A stretch of 64,000 bases of DNA, from the NCBI GenBank assembly GCA_025200525.1, contig CM045763.1, positions 89,432,131-89,496,130 of the forward strand. Direction: 5' to 3'. The position numbers and the translations under genes are program-made. This DNA is from Camellia lanceoleosa. Taxonomy: Eukaryota > Streptophyta > Magnoliopsida > Ericales > Theaceae. Positions 10,681-22,269 of the stretch are shown here, in pieces. Within the stretch, counting starts at the first letter, position 1. Each line of letters starts with the position of its first letter. The notes beneath the pieces are model-generated. The model ran no database searches and was not told the DNA's origin. It was given only the letters and a program-made list of their open reading frames with translations.

Positions 10681-11490
10681 CTAGTCGATGATGACTGGAC
10701 GCATCCGGACTCCACACGGTATGTCTATCATAGAAGATAGAGTTGCTAAAGAATCTGCGAACCTGTTGTTCTCCCTTAGTAGATGAGTAAAACTTAGCTT
10801 CTCAAACCGAGGAATCAGCAAGTCCAAGGTCTGGTGATACATCATCATCTTTTCCTCTTTTACTTTCTAGTCTCTTTTAGCTTGAGACACAACAAGGTTC
10901 GAGTCCCCAATGACGTCCAACCGTCTTGCTCCTAGTTCCAGGGTTGCTTCTAGACCAGCAATACACGCCTCATATTCTACTTCATTGTTCGAGACTTTGA
11001 ATCGGAGTTCAAAGGCTAGAGGGATACGGGAATTGTCGGGTGCTATCAGCAACACTCCTATCCCATACCCGTATTGATTTGACGCTCCGTCAAAGTACAT
11101 CGTCCAAGATTCGTCGTCGATATGAAAAATGGCCTCATCTGGGAATAAATACTCGACTGCTTCACCCCCTTCCACTGGATAGTAGGCTAAGAACTCTGCC
11201 ACTGCTCTTCCTTTGACCGATTTGCGTGTTACATACTTTAGATCAAATTCGGAGAGCAACAGCAACCAACGAGCTAGCCTACCCGTAAGTGCTGGTTTCT
11301 CGAAAAGATATTTGATGGGATCAAGTCGTGAAACCAATATTACAGAGTGAGCTAATAGGTAGTGCCGCAGCTTCCTGGTAGCCCATACCAAAGCTAAGCA
11401 AGCCTTTTCCAGTGGAGTGTAACGGGTTTCGTACTCTAGCATCTTCTTGCTTAGATAGTAGATGGCTCTCTCCACCTTGTCTTCTGATTC
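10681..11490 (-). pseudogene. Element A RNase H region: RT-linked RNase H followed by a second, archaeal-like RNase H
   Basis: The first domain reads IYYLSKKMLEYETRY and LEKACLALVWATRKLRHYL. The second reads WTMYFDGASNQYGYGIG, VEYEACIAGLEAT and IGDSNLVVSQ, giving the D-E-D acidic triad. The extra RNase H is a known Tat-clade acquisition that degrades RNA in RNA/DNA hybrids. Nonsense codons stand at 11491-11493, 10867-10869 and 10681-10683; each is one C-to-T or G-to-A step from the expected Gln or Trp codon. Confidence 0.85.
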
Positions 11491-12640
11491 TTACGCAAGC
11501 ATACAGCCTATTGTAGTCTCAGTTACTGACAGATACAAAACCAACGGTTTCCCTGGTTCTGGCGGTGACAACACGGGCGGGTTTTGTAAATATTCTTTAA
11601 TCTGTTCAAATGCAGCTTGACATCGGCCGTCCCATTGAAACTTCTTTCCTTTCTTGAGGAGGCCAAAAAGTGGTTCACAAGTCAAGGTTAATTTTGAGAT
11701 AAATCGTCTTATGAATTGCACTTTACCCAGAAAGCCTCGCACCTCCTTTTCAGTCCTTGGTGGTAGCATTTCTAAGATGGTCTTGATCTTGGAAGGGTCG
11801 ACCTCGATGCCCCTTTGTGTAATCAGAAACCCTAGCATTTTTCCCGCTGTAACACCAAATATACACTTTTGAGGGTTTAGCCGCAACCGAAATTCCCTGA
11901 TCCTTTGAAAAAACTTGTGCAAGGTGGTGTAGTGGCCCTCTCTTTCTTTGGATTTGACAATCATGTCGTCCACGTACACCTCAACCTCTTTGTGGATCAT
12001 GTCGTGTAATATCATGGTTGCGGCCCGTTGATAAGTAGCTCCAGTGTTTTTCAACCCAAATGGCATGACTCTATAGCAGTATGTCCCCCACGGGGTGGTG
12101 AATGCAGTCTTTTCCCAGTCTTCTGGCGCCATCACTATCTGGTTGTAACCTGAGAAGCCATCCATGAATGAGAGCAAAGCATGCCCTGCTGTGAAATCCA
12201 CCAACTCATCGATGTGCAGTAGGGGAAAGTCGTCCTTCGGACTAGCTCTGTTCAAATCCCTGAAATCCACACACACCCGGATCCTGCCATCCTTCTTCGG
12301 CACCAGAACAATGTTGGCCAACCAAGTCGGGTATTCGATACCAAAGAAGAAGCCCGCTGATTTGCTTGGTGACCTCTTCCTTAATCTTGAGAGCCTAGCA
12401 AAGCGGATCCTTCTAAGTTTCGCTGACAGTCTGCCTCGGTCAAGGGGATCCGATGTCGTATAATCTCAGATCGATTCGTGCATGTCTTCAGAGGACCACG
12501 CAAAACATCTTTGAAATCTTTTAACAAAGCGACTAAGCGTTCCTCCGAAGACAACGTGGACCCGATTGGATCACCATGGGTCCTCCTTAGTACCAATGTT
12601 CACGGTAGTGATTTCATCCATTAAAGGTTTGACAAATCTC
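11491..12640 (-). pseudogene. Element A reverse transcriptase
   Basis: The long open stretch 12321-11491 carries the gypsy RT blocks in order: VPKKDGRIRVCVDFRDLN, FMDGFSGYNQI, FGLKNTGATYQR, the catalytic YVDD box (VYVDDMIVKS), LNPQKC and FLGKVQFIRRFI, then the start of the RNase H connection. The N-terminal part (12596-12381, LTEADCQ) lies in another frame, so at least one frameshift separates the two near 12370. The reading GATYQR instead of the usual family form shows mild decay. Confidence 0.9.
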
Positions 12641-12714
12641 TTGCTCTTGCTTAATTAAACGTTGCAAAACCGGAGGAACTTCGCCTCGCTGCTTTCATCA
12701 AAGTTTTGAAAGTC

Positions 12715-12766
12715 CTAATTAATGCAATAAATCAATGGCACGTAAAAGTACTTAAACCACAGTTAC
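12715..12766 (-). other. Possible short intron between protease and RT of element A
   Basis: On the minus strand a frame ending LNENQ meets GTAACT (donor, 12766) and resumes after ATTAG (acceptor, 12715) with DFQNFDESSE, in phase 0. The latter resembles the segment found ahead of RT in Ogre-type pol. Unspliced, the frame stops at once (TAA). Ogre elements are known to have an intron between protease and RT. At 52 nt this one is shorter than typical plant introns, so it may instead be a small insertion or chance. Confidence 0.35.
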
Positions 12767-13605
12767 TTGATTCTCATTAAGCATATCCAAATCGTCAGAT
12801 TCATTTACAACAGACTCAAATGAAAAGGAAAAAGACGACCTAGATAGGATTCTGGTATCCGGGTTATCATCCCCAGGATTACCAGATTCAGACTCAGTCG
12901 AGCTAGAACCTGATTCCAACTCACAAGACTCGGTGGAATCAGATTCCTCACTACCACCGACTTGTCACGGACAAAAATCACTCCTCAGACCAAGTGAAAG
13001 AGGGTGCGATAGATGCATCCAAGATAGTCAGGTAGGCCCGTGAACTGCTTTCATCCCCAATCATGGAAACCGGAAGTTATCCCCAAGCATTTATGGTCGA
13101 TCGGAGGATCGAAGTAGACATGCCAAGCTACCCCATTTCAAATTTCTGGCCCTCAGATCCACCGCTTACACCGCTCAACCTCACCGATGGGTCTGCTCGC
13201 TTATGGCAACGCTATCCCGATAGTTACAGTCGAAGAAGATCTCAAACCTCGCACGCTTCTTCTCTGCACCGCTCTGTAGCCACGGCTCTGGAAGCCGCAA
13301 AATGGAAAGTCCTCTCCTCCGTGAAGCGTCTGCTCAGGTACCCTGAATGGGCCTATGCATTAACTCAAAAGGCTTCCCAGCCTGCTTTGCTCTGGCTCTT
13401 CCAGCCATTTCCTTTCCCTTCCTCACCCAGTCCTTTTTGGTGGGCAGATAACCCAAGCCAAAGGTATGAGGGTTGTGTGGCACTTCGGCCAATCTGCAAC
13501 GCCTTTCCGGCCGCTCCTTCCTAATCCCATCCCGGGGATGTGTTGTAGCTTATTCATGAGGTAGACAGATTGAATGCTGACATACACTCCCTCATTCACA
13601 GCCAT
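12767..13605 (-). pseudogene. Element A linker between protease and RT with G-patch-like motif
   Basis: The minus-strand translation around 13605-13423 contains MNKLQHIPGMGLGRSGRKG, resembling the short glycine-rich (G-patch-like) motif seen after protease in Tat pol. It is followed by a Ser/Glu-rich stretch (STESCELESGSSSTESESG, about 12960-12860). Frameshifts break the two apart. No enzyme domain is visible here. Confidence 0.5.
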
Positions 13606-14528
13606 GATATTCTACACCACCCGGGCCTCAGCCAAAGTGAATCCTGATAAGAAAACATCCTCTGTGCCATGCTCGATTTCCAAGACAGGTGTGCACACTT
13701 CTGGCGGCGGATGGATTGATGAATTCCCGAAGACAATAGCCACCCCCTTCCCATGAGGGTACTTCAACATCTGATGTAGAGTGGAAGAGACTGCCTTTAC
13801 TTGGTGCAACCACGGCCACCCCAAGAGTAGATTGAAGGTTGCGAGAACGTCCAAGACATGAAATTCAATGTTATGTTGTCCCGGACCAACCTGAGTCTGA
13901 ATTTTGACAGTCCCCATCACTTCCTTGCTGGTATTATCATATGCCCTGATCACCTGAGTAGTCGGCGCGAAGTCAGCGGGCTTCAACCCGATTGATACGT
14001 TGTTCTGGCTAGGCAGACATTGATGGCAGACCCGGTATCAACAAGTACCACCGGTATCCACTTGTCTCTACATTCCACGGAAACGTAGAGGGGTTTGTTA
14101 TGATTTGTGCCCTCAGGCGGTAGGTCTTTGTCTGAAAAGGTTAATACCGGAGAACCTCCTCCCGAAAAGACCAGCCCAACCAGCTGCTCTGGTGTAGTAT
14201 CTATAGAGAGTTTGGCCTTGTCCATGGCAAATAGGACGGCCTGTCTGTGTACCCGCGATGCCATAAGCAGTCCCCAGATGGAGATGTCTGCTTGTATCTT
14301 CTTTAATTGCTTAAGCACAGCTTCTTCTTCAACTTGTTTCTCTCTCTGTTTCTCAGCTTCCTTGTCTTTTCCGGATGCCTCAGGTTGGTCTAAGTGCGGA
14401 GGCTTGAAATACCTCCCACTTCTTGTCATATAAGCGACCTCGTCAATATACCAGGTATCATCTGTTTGATTACTTCCCCAATCCTCATCTGTGTGGGCAA
14501 GACATAAATCATCGTCTTCCCACCACAT
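13606..14528 (-). pseudogene. Element A aspartic protease region
   Basis: The frame 14528-13983 runs through a charged, coiled-coil-like stretch (KEAEKQREKQVEEEAVLKQLKK) to the protease active site VVLVDTGSAINVC. The second half, in another frame (13986-13612), contains FHVLDVLATFNLLLGWPWLHQ, the expected partner of gypsy retroviral-type proteases. A frameshift at about 13985 divides the two. It would process the gag-pol polyprotein. Confidence 0.85.
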
Positions 14529-14539
14529 TCCGTCACGAT

Positions 14540-17030
14540 GACACCGTCCGGGCCCCAGATGATCGTCTCAAAGACCTTCATCCATATGTCCGCAGCATTT
14601 TCTGTTCCTGTGCACACAGCACTTTCGACCCCCACATGGGCCTTAGCTTTTCTGATTCTCTCGAAATCCTCAAATCTTCGTTGTTCCAACTGCACAAGAT
14701 ACCGGTTGTTCAATATTCCTGATTTACAATGCCCAAATTCGAGCGAAATTTAGTGCCGCGCTTCCGGCATGTATTTCGACTCGCCCTTCCGCCACCATCG
14801 ATACTCGCCGCCGCCCTCGTTCGCCGATATTCTACGATGTCCGTTGATCATCTAACCATCCGTAACTTCGCCGACCTCATATTCGAACCATTGATTGTCA
14901 GATCCCTTGATTCTTGGTCACTAAAGAACCGAGGTTGGCTGTGTCCTCTCCCACAGCTTGTTAGATCATCTGTTCTTTCAAACTGTCCCCTCAGATACAC
15001 ATAATTCTACTCTTTTATGCCCCACACTCACCGCATCGCCCATCGACCGGATGTATTCACTTGGATCATAGGCTCCTTCAGCGAGATTCCCAGACTGTTC
15101 AACCTCAGACTTAACAATCCCACTTTCCTTTGAAATCTGCCCTGTCCCATCTTCGGTGGTCACCACCACTGGCTTAGATCGGGTTGTGGAGATGTCCATT
15201 ATGCACAAGTCGGCAGACAGAAGGATCACCTCCGCTTAGGTAGGTGGGATGGGTGATATAGATATCGATCGTAAGACACGACCCCGCTTTGGATGAAGTT
15301 GATTCTGTTGGGGAGGAGGGGCTTGGTTATGTGGTAGGAGAGGATTTGTCGTGACGTTGGGTTTTTTCGAGGCGCGATCACCGCTTGTCAATAAGATCCT
15401 CGATCTCATGACGCAATCTGAATAACGGTCGGTGTCATGACCGTGCTGTTGGTGATACGCGCAGTATTTTGCCGGGTCGTGAGAGGGAGGGAGTGGATTT
15501 GGTAGTGGCCTCGGCTCTAGGGGCGTTAAATGCTTCTTCCTGATTAATACCCCCAGAGCTTTGGATAGGGGCATATGTAGGGGTGTGAAGGTTCTTTGGC
15601 CTCTGGGTTGATATTTGGTGTTTTGGGTATTGCTTCCAGATGCGCTAGAGAAAGGCGTGGCTGTCATAGGTCTTGGGGGAGGGGGAATGGTGGCGACCAT
15701 GCTCACCTCGGTTCGTGCAGGCAAAGACCACTGCCTCGCTGTTGTTACTTGCTAGTCCTTCCGGTTGCTCCCTATCCCGGTCGATCGACCTTGTTTGATG
15801 GCATCTTCGATCCAGACTTCCATCTCGTAACCGAGAAAGTAGGGAAGGGAGTAAGATCATCTTCGTGATCAATTTTGGTTGAGATTGCGCATAATCATCC
15901 CGATTTGATCTTTGTCTCAGGGCCTCAAAGTTATCATTGATGCCTTCGCCTCCATCGAGGTACGAAGTCCAAAAGTCTCCTTGGGTTCTCGCTTCGCTGC
16001 TTCGAGATCACGAGTTGTAATCTCGATCCGTATTGTACGAGCATCAGGCAACAAAGGCCTCAGCCATCTCATCCCAACTTCTTTTGACCTTGTCTTCCAA
16101 CTTCGCGTACCAGATGGCGGCCACACCCGACAAAGTTCAGCCGAACAGAGAAAGCTTTTGTGGTCGGGTTAGGCCCATTGGCCGCAGAATGTCTGAGAAT
16201 AGCCGAAGATGGACCATGGGATCCCCGGACCCGTCGAAACGGTCAATTTGTGGCATCTTGAACCTATCGGGCAATGTCACGGCCACGTCGGTGTATCCGT
16301 CCTCGATGTTCGGAATGGCTTTCACCCCTTGTGATTTCTTGAAAAGCTTCTCAAGCTTGCTCAGTTTTAGAGCTGTATGGTCCATTTCGAACTCAAAAGG
16401 AGAGTCCGGGTGGTTGTGTGTATGGGTCTTGGATAGTTGAAGCGGAAGCGGGGGCGGAGTTGGCCCCGTTGGAAGATTCGTGTCCTCTTGGATATTCTGG
16501 ACATTTGGCACGGTTTGCAGGTGTTTGGCGAGCATTCTCAATAGTGTGCTCGCCGTAATGGAGGCCCTGGTGGAGGAGGAACCTGATGTGAAGCAGATGC
16601 CGCATTCTGCTGTTGCAGTCTAGTGATTAGCTCGGCCTGCTGGGCCATGATTGCAGCTTGTTGCTTGGAGAACTCTGCTTGGCGGGCAGCGTCCTCTTGC
16701 ATCTGTCTCATGCTCTCCTGTATTTGGCGCATTAGGGCTTCCACCCCTGACGTATTTTGCTGATCCATCTGACTGACCGGTAGATCTATCTCGATAGCAA
16801 TAATTGGGACCTCAATCCTACTGTCCTCTGATGGAGTAACCCACTGTTCTGGCAACCTTTGTTTTGATACACTGCGCTTCCTTGGCTTTCTCCTGACAAC
16901 GGGGGGTAAAGAATAGAACACTGGATGTCCGTCAACCAGATCCTCAGATCCATTGAGTCGGCGACCTCGTGTCCAAAGTGCTTGGGGAATATCTACTGGG
17001 TTGGAAGCAATGGTGCTAAAACTGCCCCTA
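14540..17030 (-). pseudogene. Element A gag (degraded)
   Basis: Pieces in several frames line up as one gag. An N-terminal Gln-rich coiled coil (MRQIQESMRQMQEDAARQAE, about 16750) is followed by a Pro-rich linker, the capsid segment (KMPQIDRFDGSGDPMVHLRL, about 16250) and a further segment near 15950. The C-terminal Cys/His segment YCAYHQQHGHDTDR (about 15455) is the degenerate zinc-finger typical of Tat gag. At least four frame changes are needed. A possible leader intron (donor about 17130, acceptor about 17033) precedes it. It would form the virus-like particle that packages element RNA. Confidence 0.75.
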
Positions 17031-17032
17031 GC

Positions 17033-17701
17033 AAAAGATAAATAAAGCGAAAAGGAAATAAATAACCAGATAAATGAAGAGCATAACAGCTTAAAATAAA
17101 TACACAACACACAGTCGGGCATACAACACACCTGCTGATAAGTGAAAATAAATCGCTCCAAATACTAATTATCGCCCTCAATCACTATTCCCAAAGGTCA
17201 ATCCGATACCCGCAGATAATCGATTCTCAACATCGATCGATGCCCGCAAGCTTGATGCCCAAACTTGCGAATCGACATGCATTCCTCAGAGACGCACTCT
17301 AAAGCACATAATGATAAGTGAGAGCCAAAACACCCCTATGTCAGTTGGGTTTCCTGTCCTATTTTGTCGAGCTAGGGTTTCACTATGCACGCAATGCTTC
17401 AAACAACCTATATCGTAAGCAACCTATCCTAGTTTGGAATGGTCACTATGGATTTCGACATGCACTAGGTCGAATGGTCAAAGAGGGTGCCCCAGAAATC
17501 GGGTTTGTGTTCTACATCGGCAGAGCCCATAACCGTCAATTTTATGGTCATGCCTTGACAAGACAAGCCTCCCAAGAAACCGCTCAAGAATAGCAGATGG
17601 CAAACACGGTGTCCTAGGCGTACCAATGCAAATGTAATGCAAAGAAATACACACGTGTAGTCAAAACTAGATATCATGAGTTCGAGTCAAGTTCTCTAAA
17701 T
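17033..17701 (-). other. 5' leader of element A
   Basis: About 0.67 kb lies between the primer-binding site and gag. Short frames exist but none resembles the extra ORF1 found upstream of gag in classical Ogre elements, so none is called. This argues for a Tat-clade relative rather than Ogre in the strict sense. Confidence 0.5.
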
Positions 17702-17719
17702 TCCCCAGCAGAGTCGCCA
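17702..17719 (-). other. Primer-binding site of element A
   Basis: On the minus strand the sequence TGGCGACTCTGCTGGGGA begins a few bases inside the 5' LTR. This sequence type is known in Ogre/Tat elements and is complementary to the 3' end of a tRNA, reported as tRNA-Arg. It primes minus-strand cDNA synthesis. Confidence 0.8.
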
Positions 17720-19789
17720 GAATCAGAATAAAGTTCATGGGGACTCGCCATACTCGGACTCGATTTGTTGTCACGGTTCTTAATCTTGAACCAAAGAGTC
17801 CAAATCCGCAAATCGCTTGAGAAAAGATTTTTAGAAAAGAAGTGCCAAACATGGATCGCTTTGCGACATCTGAGTCGCCACCTAAATATTTTATTTTGAG
17901 AAATTTAGGAAACCCCGACTGCTTGCCTATGGTCATGTGTCCGCTATCACCAAAGTTGCCTCGGTCGAACTTGGGTACGATTGGGAAGGTCACTGTGAGC
18001 ATTCTCGCCGCCCGATCAAAGATCGGCCTCTACTAACCATGATATCTAGTTTTGAAAACTTTGTGTGCTCTTATTCCGGTTATTAGCCTAGATTTTGCTA
18101 TGTGATGCGCACAGCATACAAGTATAGACTTGGTCGCCTGAATTGGAACAAAACATTTCATGTTTGTTTGTTTGAAAATGGCTTGATGGTGCTACCCGCA
18201 GGTAGGCTAAGACGTGGATTTGCTACCCTCGGGTGGGTTTTTAGAAAACATGATTTTGCCACTATCTGGTGAGCTTAAAACACATAGTCAATGTATTGTT
18301 CCAATCCAAATAACCCAACCTTCACCCACAGGCATTCAGGCAGTTATATCACATAAGGAGTTAGCCTCATGGTAAATATGCTATTCATGGCAACACTCAC
18401 ACGCATGCAAGGATGCTAAAGCATAAAACTCACCGAGTACTCCAAACCAAAAAAGAAGCTAGTTAGAAATCCATGCATGATCCTAAGTATACAGAAATGC
18501 CTAATGCAACACATGCAAAAATGCAACTATAGCAGGCTCGACTATTCTAAACATGGCATATGAGATGTAACAACTATCAAGTATTCAACTTGGAATTGAA
18601 ATACAAACGCAGTTTGTATGATACGCCGAGCTCGGTGCATGCAAGACAGATGAATGAATGCAAACATGCTATCATACTGTATGCTAATTGAAACATGCCC
18701 TAATCTAACCATCATAAGCAGGTAAATAAAAGAGAAGAAAGACGTGGGGTTGGAAGACAAACATCACACTCACCCACACTTATTACAATTATGCCCTCGC
18801 ACAGAGGGTCCAAATAAATATACAGTCCCGAATAAAAGAATAGTACAGTCCAAATAATACAGTCCAAATATGTACAAATTCCTAATTAATTAACAAATTA
18901 ACTAAGAAAACAATAAACTGGCATGCAAGCCAGGGACTGCCTTGATTACGCTCCGGATAATGAATGATGCATGTTCGGGTGGCCTTGTATGGAAATCCAC
19001 TGTGATGCCCCAATTAGCCTCTGTTTTGCAATGGTTTTTGGAAAGCGCGCCAAGCCCCGAAAGACTGCCGATTCTTGATTTGCTGCAACAGAGAGCAGGA
19101 AAGGGGCATGGCAATGTATTTTCACAAATGTATGCATGCCTCGATCCTCGTGCCACCAATCACGCATCTCGGTGCATGATGGCCGAGGAGTCGAATTGCA
19201 CAATTTAATATGGGATGAATGCACATGAAAACACAACAAAACCTAACTCCATCATGGATAATCCGGAGTGTCGGTGATTGGGAAATTGAGACACGTTCCG
19301 TCACTCGGAGTACGAAACGCACCTCATTTCCCGTGCCCGGGCTAACTCCTATCCCGAACACAATGCAATATGCATGACATGCATGAATGCAACTAAGATA
19401 CAACCTAACATGCAACATGCTATGAAATGGCATACACAATGCGCGAGATAACATGGCATACATAATGCACTAACATACAATCTAGCATACACAATGCTAT
19501 GGAATGAAATGGCATACACAATGCATAATGGACTTACACCAACATGAGTGAACCTCAGCCACACTCACATAAGAGGCCATTAGATGAAAATGAGACAATC
19601 GAAATGCGTGCACGCGTGCACGCAAACCAAGGACCGACCCTAAGGCACCAAATGCCACTCTAACAAGACATGGCAAAACATGGAATGTGGTATACTATCA
19701 TGAAAATTTCAGAGGCAATAAGTGATGCAAAACAGCCCCGAAACATGGCAAAATGGTACTTGATGCATGGAACGAGCCCCGAAACATGA

Positions 19790-20650
19790 AATTAGGCATA
19801 CGGAATGACCTATAGCTATGCAATGCATGCATTATTTGAACATGAAGTGTAAATACAGAAGCAAGGCAGCCCAAAAAAAAGCATGTTTATAGTTTAAATC
19901 GAGGCCAAACAGTGAGCACAAATGGGGCTAAGCTAGCATACATGTTTCACAGTTTATGACAAGCCCCAAAAACAGATACAAGTATGCTCAAAATGATATG
20001 CACAATAAGGGCCAAAATGGAGATAAAGAAGCAACTGATACATGCTGGTCCCAAACAGGTAAGGTCCCTTCAACAATGTTGAAGAGGGGCCCAAAATATG
20101 ACTTTTTACAGTTTATGGTCGAGCCCAAAACAGTGTAAAACTATGCTCAAAATGCAATGCAAGATATGGCCTAAAAGAGAGGCTACAACACAAAGTATAC
20201 AAATGATATTCCAAACAGCAATAGACCCTTAATAAAACATGGAGAAGGGGTCAAAGCAAGGTCATTTTCAGTTCGAAAAAAGGTCCAAAAATAGAAGCTC
20301 AATAGGCTAATAAATCATGCAAAAATGGGGCTAAAATATGGATATCAAAGCAAGTAGTATATGGAGGATTCAAACAGTAATGAGCCCTTCTACAATGTTG
20401 AAGAAGGGCTCAAAATAATTCTATTTACAGTTTACAATATGCTTCAAAACAGATTACACATAAGCCTAAAATGCTACACAAGAAATAGGCATACAAGAGG
20501 GATAATGAAGCAAGTGTAAAATGGGGGCCTCAAACAGTGAAAGGCCCTTCATAAAACATGAAATAGAGTTAAAAAAAACACTACTTTCAGTTATGGCCGG
20601 AGCTCAAATGTACAAGAAAGAAGGGCTAAGAAATGGTACAAAATAAGCTC
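19790..20650. repeat. About 160-bp degenerate tandem repeat in the LTR
   Basis: The landmark CAGTT(T/A) recurs at 19950, 20109, 20269, 20428 and 20588, a spacing of 159-160 bp. Each unit carries A-rich sequence with CCCAAAACAG-type blocks and a small inverted repeat such as CTTCAACAATGTTGAAG (20068-20084). The same array is in the solo LTR at 47262-48110 and its end is visible at the start of the window. Confidence 0.8.
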
Positions 20651-20906
20651 AAAAAAGGGAGAAATGGTGCTCACCCTTGTAGACCAATCCCTTTTTGCCT
20701 CTTGGACCAAGAAAAGCTGCCTCCTAGCCTCTGAGAAGACCCTCTTAGCTGCTGGAATGGAGATGGTGGTGTGGTGCTAGGTGATGGTGTGAAAAAGGGG
20801 TGTGAGACTTGAGAAATTTGAGTGTTTGGAAGAGAGAAAGAGGGAGGGGTGTAATGCAAGCTTAAGGCCAATTTTTTCAACCCCAAAACTAGACTTGGGG
20901 TGCTGG

Positions 20907-20915
20907 TTATATAGG
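20907..20915 (-). promoter_or_regulatory. TATA box of the 5' LTR of element A
   Basis: Minus-strand CCTATATAA is in the same context as in the other two LTR copies, followed by the start of the presumed transcript near 20880. The GGCCGGCC cluster lies upstream at about 21050-21150. Confidence 0.6.
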
Positions 20916-21997
20916 CCAAAGAGGGGGAGAAAGAGGGGGAAAAAAAGGAAGGGAAATCACTCCAAGTTTCCTTGCAAAAGTTGCCCCCCCGGATACAGAA
21001 TCTAGGGGGAAACAAAGTGCATTTCTGTGATGTGCCAGGTGTAAGGATGCTGGCCGGCCAGGTATTGGGACTGCAGGTGGCCAACCAGCTCTCCCCATGG
21101 GCGGCCGGCCAGGGGTCAAAAGGGCCAAGTGCAATTAGTGGCCGGCCATCACAGATTGGTGGCCTCCCATGTGTGCTCAACACAACCATGTGGTCAAAAA
21201 TTGGCAACTGTGAACCAGGAGAGAGAACAACCCACTTTTCAAAGGGGTTCAAAAGGTTCAAAAGCAATTACTGGCTGGCCACCAAATATTGGTGGCCTCC
21301 CAGATATGTACATCACAAATATGGGGGTTAGGGTTGAGGAAAGTGGCCCTAGGGTGGTCAACATTGGCTTTGAAGTGAGAAAAAACGGGTGACGGAGGGC
21401 GATGATGAAATATAACTGGTTTCTGGAACAATTACTGGCCTCCCACCTTTCTATAACCTTCTTGGTGATGAAACAGAGGTCCTTGCCAAAAATGAACGAA
21501 AACCGATGCAAAATGAAGGTTCGGGGGCCAAAACGCACAGTCCGAGGCCCCGATAACTGATTGTTAGGCACCGAGAGTGGTGTTCGACCACGAAGTTGGT
21601 CTCTCAGATCTCAGTGTCCCTTAAAAGGGAGTAAATAAGATGCATGCCAAAAACCGGAGCAAACAGAGGTGGTTAGGCGATCCCGAACCGAGGCACTTTA
21701 CCGACGGCCAAAATCGGGAACCGGCTCGAATGGCAAAAATGGCCTACGACCACGAAATGTAGTCCACGGCCACTGAGAGATGGTCTACGAGACCTCTCCT
21801 TCCCTTTGGGAAGAGAAAAAGAGAAAACCGAGCCTGGTTCGCAAACCGAGGCAAGGCACAGAAAAGCCCGGAAGTCCAGAGGCAAGGCTCACGACCGAGA
21901 CTCTGAAACCTCTGGACGAGCACGATATGCAACATCACCATGCACTCAATCGGTAACGTCTGAGTCTTAAGGTCGGTCAAAAATGGGGTGTCTACAC

Positions 21998-22153
21998 CTA
22001 GTGCCAGATGAAGGCAAGCTAGGGGCAAATTGGGAAGGACCCTACAAGATTACCGGTCTGGCAGGCAAGGGGGCATACCACTTGGAGGACTTGGATGGTA
22101 GAGCAATACCCCGGCCATGGAATGCGGCCAACCTCAAACTTTATTATTTCTAG
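21998..22153 (+). pseudogene. C-terminal end of element B integrase/pol
   Basis: The frame opens abruptly at the LTR border and reads [13 protein letters not shown], then [10 protein letters not shown], ending NLKLYYF and TAG at 22151-22153. This is the conserved tail of plant gypsy integrase. The upstream part is missing because element A inserted here; the rest should lie beyond A, to the left of the window. It shows that element B is on the plus strand. Confidence 0.9.
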
Positions 22154-22269
22154 CTTTTCTTTTCTTTTTGTGCAAAGAAATTTTTTGCCTTACACTTCAG
22201 AATGTAATTCTTTTTGTCAATATATAGAAGTGTCTCTTATTTGCTTTAGCATTCAAATTGTTATTTTGA
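22154..22269 (+). other. Start of element B 3' untranslated region
   Basis: Short T-rich non-coding stretch after the pol stop codon that leads directly into the 58-bp tandem repeat. Nothing else recognised. Confidence 0.4.

Larger units (their letters stand above)
1..21996 (-). mobile_element. Element A: giant Ty3/gypsy (Tat/Ogre-type) LTR retrotransposon, left end outside the window
   Basis: Two direct copies of a roughly 4.3-kb LTR bracket the unit: the end of one at 1-1540 and a nearly whole one at about 17728-21996. On the minus strand the order is 5' LTR, primer-binding site, gag, protease, reverse transcriptase, two RNase H domains, integrase, two antisense genes, polypurine tract, 3' LTR. 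A second RNase H after the RT-linked one, a large size (about 24-25 kb if the left LTR matches the solo copy) and extra antisense genes downstream of pol are known traits of the Tat clade. The LTR ends read TGTAGACACC on the minus strand. Gag-pol has many frameshifts and stops, so it is not autonomous. It inserted into the integrase end of element B; the candidate target duplication is CCTAG (21997-22001), whose partner lies outside the window. Confidence 0.9.
17728..21996 (-). mobile_element. 5' LTR of element A
   Basis: The right border is exact: TGTAGACACC on the minus strand starts at 21996 and is followed by the interrupted integrase of element B. The left border is about 17720-17735, judged from the primer-binding site and alignment with the solo LTR at 45083. 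The length is about 4.27 kb. U3 is about 1.1 kb; the very long R/U5 contains the 160-bp repeats. It differs from the other two copies by many substitutions and indels, so the insertion is not recent. Confidence 0.9.

Noticed and set aside
13063..13524. 153-codon plus-strand frame in element A
   Set aside because: It is the reverse shadow of the gag-pol linker, which reads sensibly on the minus strand (G-patch-like motif).
17465..17677. 70-codon minus-strand frame in the element A leader as Ogre-type ORF1
   Set aside because: Too short and without recognisable similarity; Ogre ORF1 is much longer.
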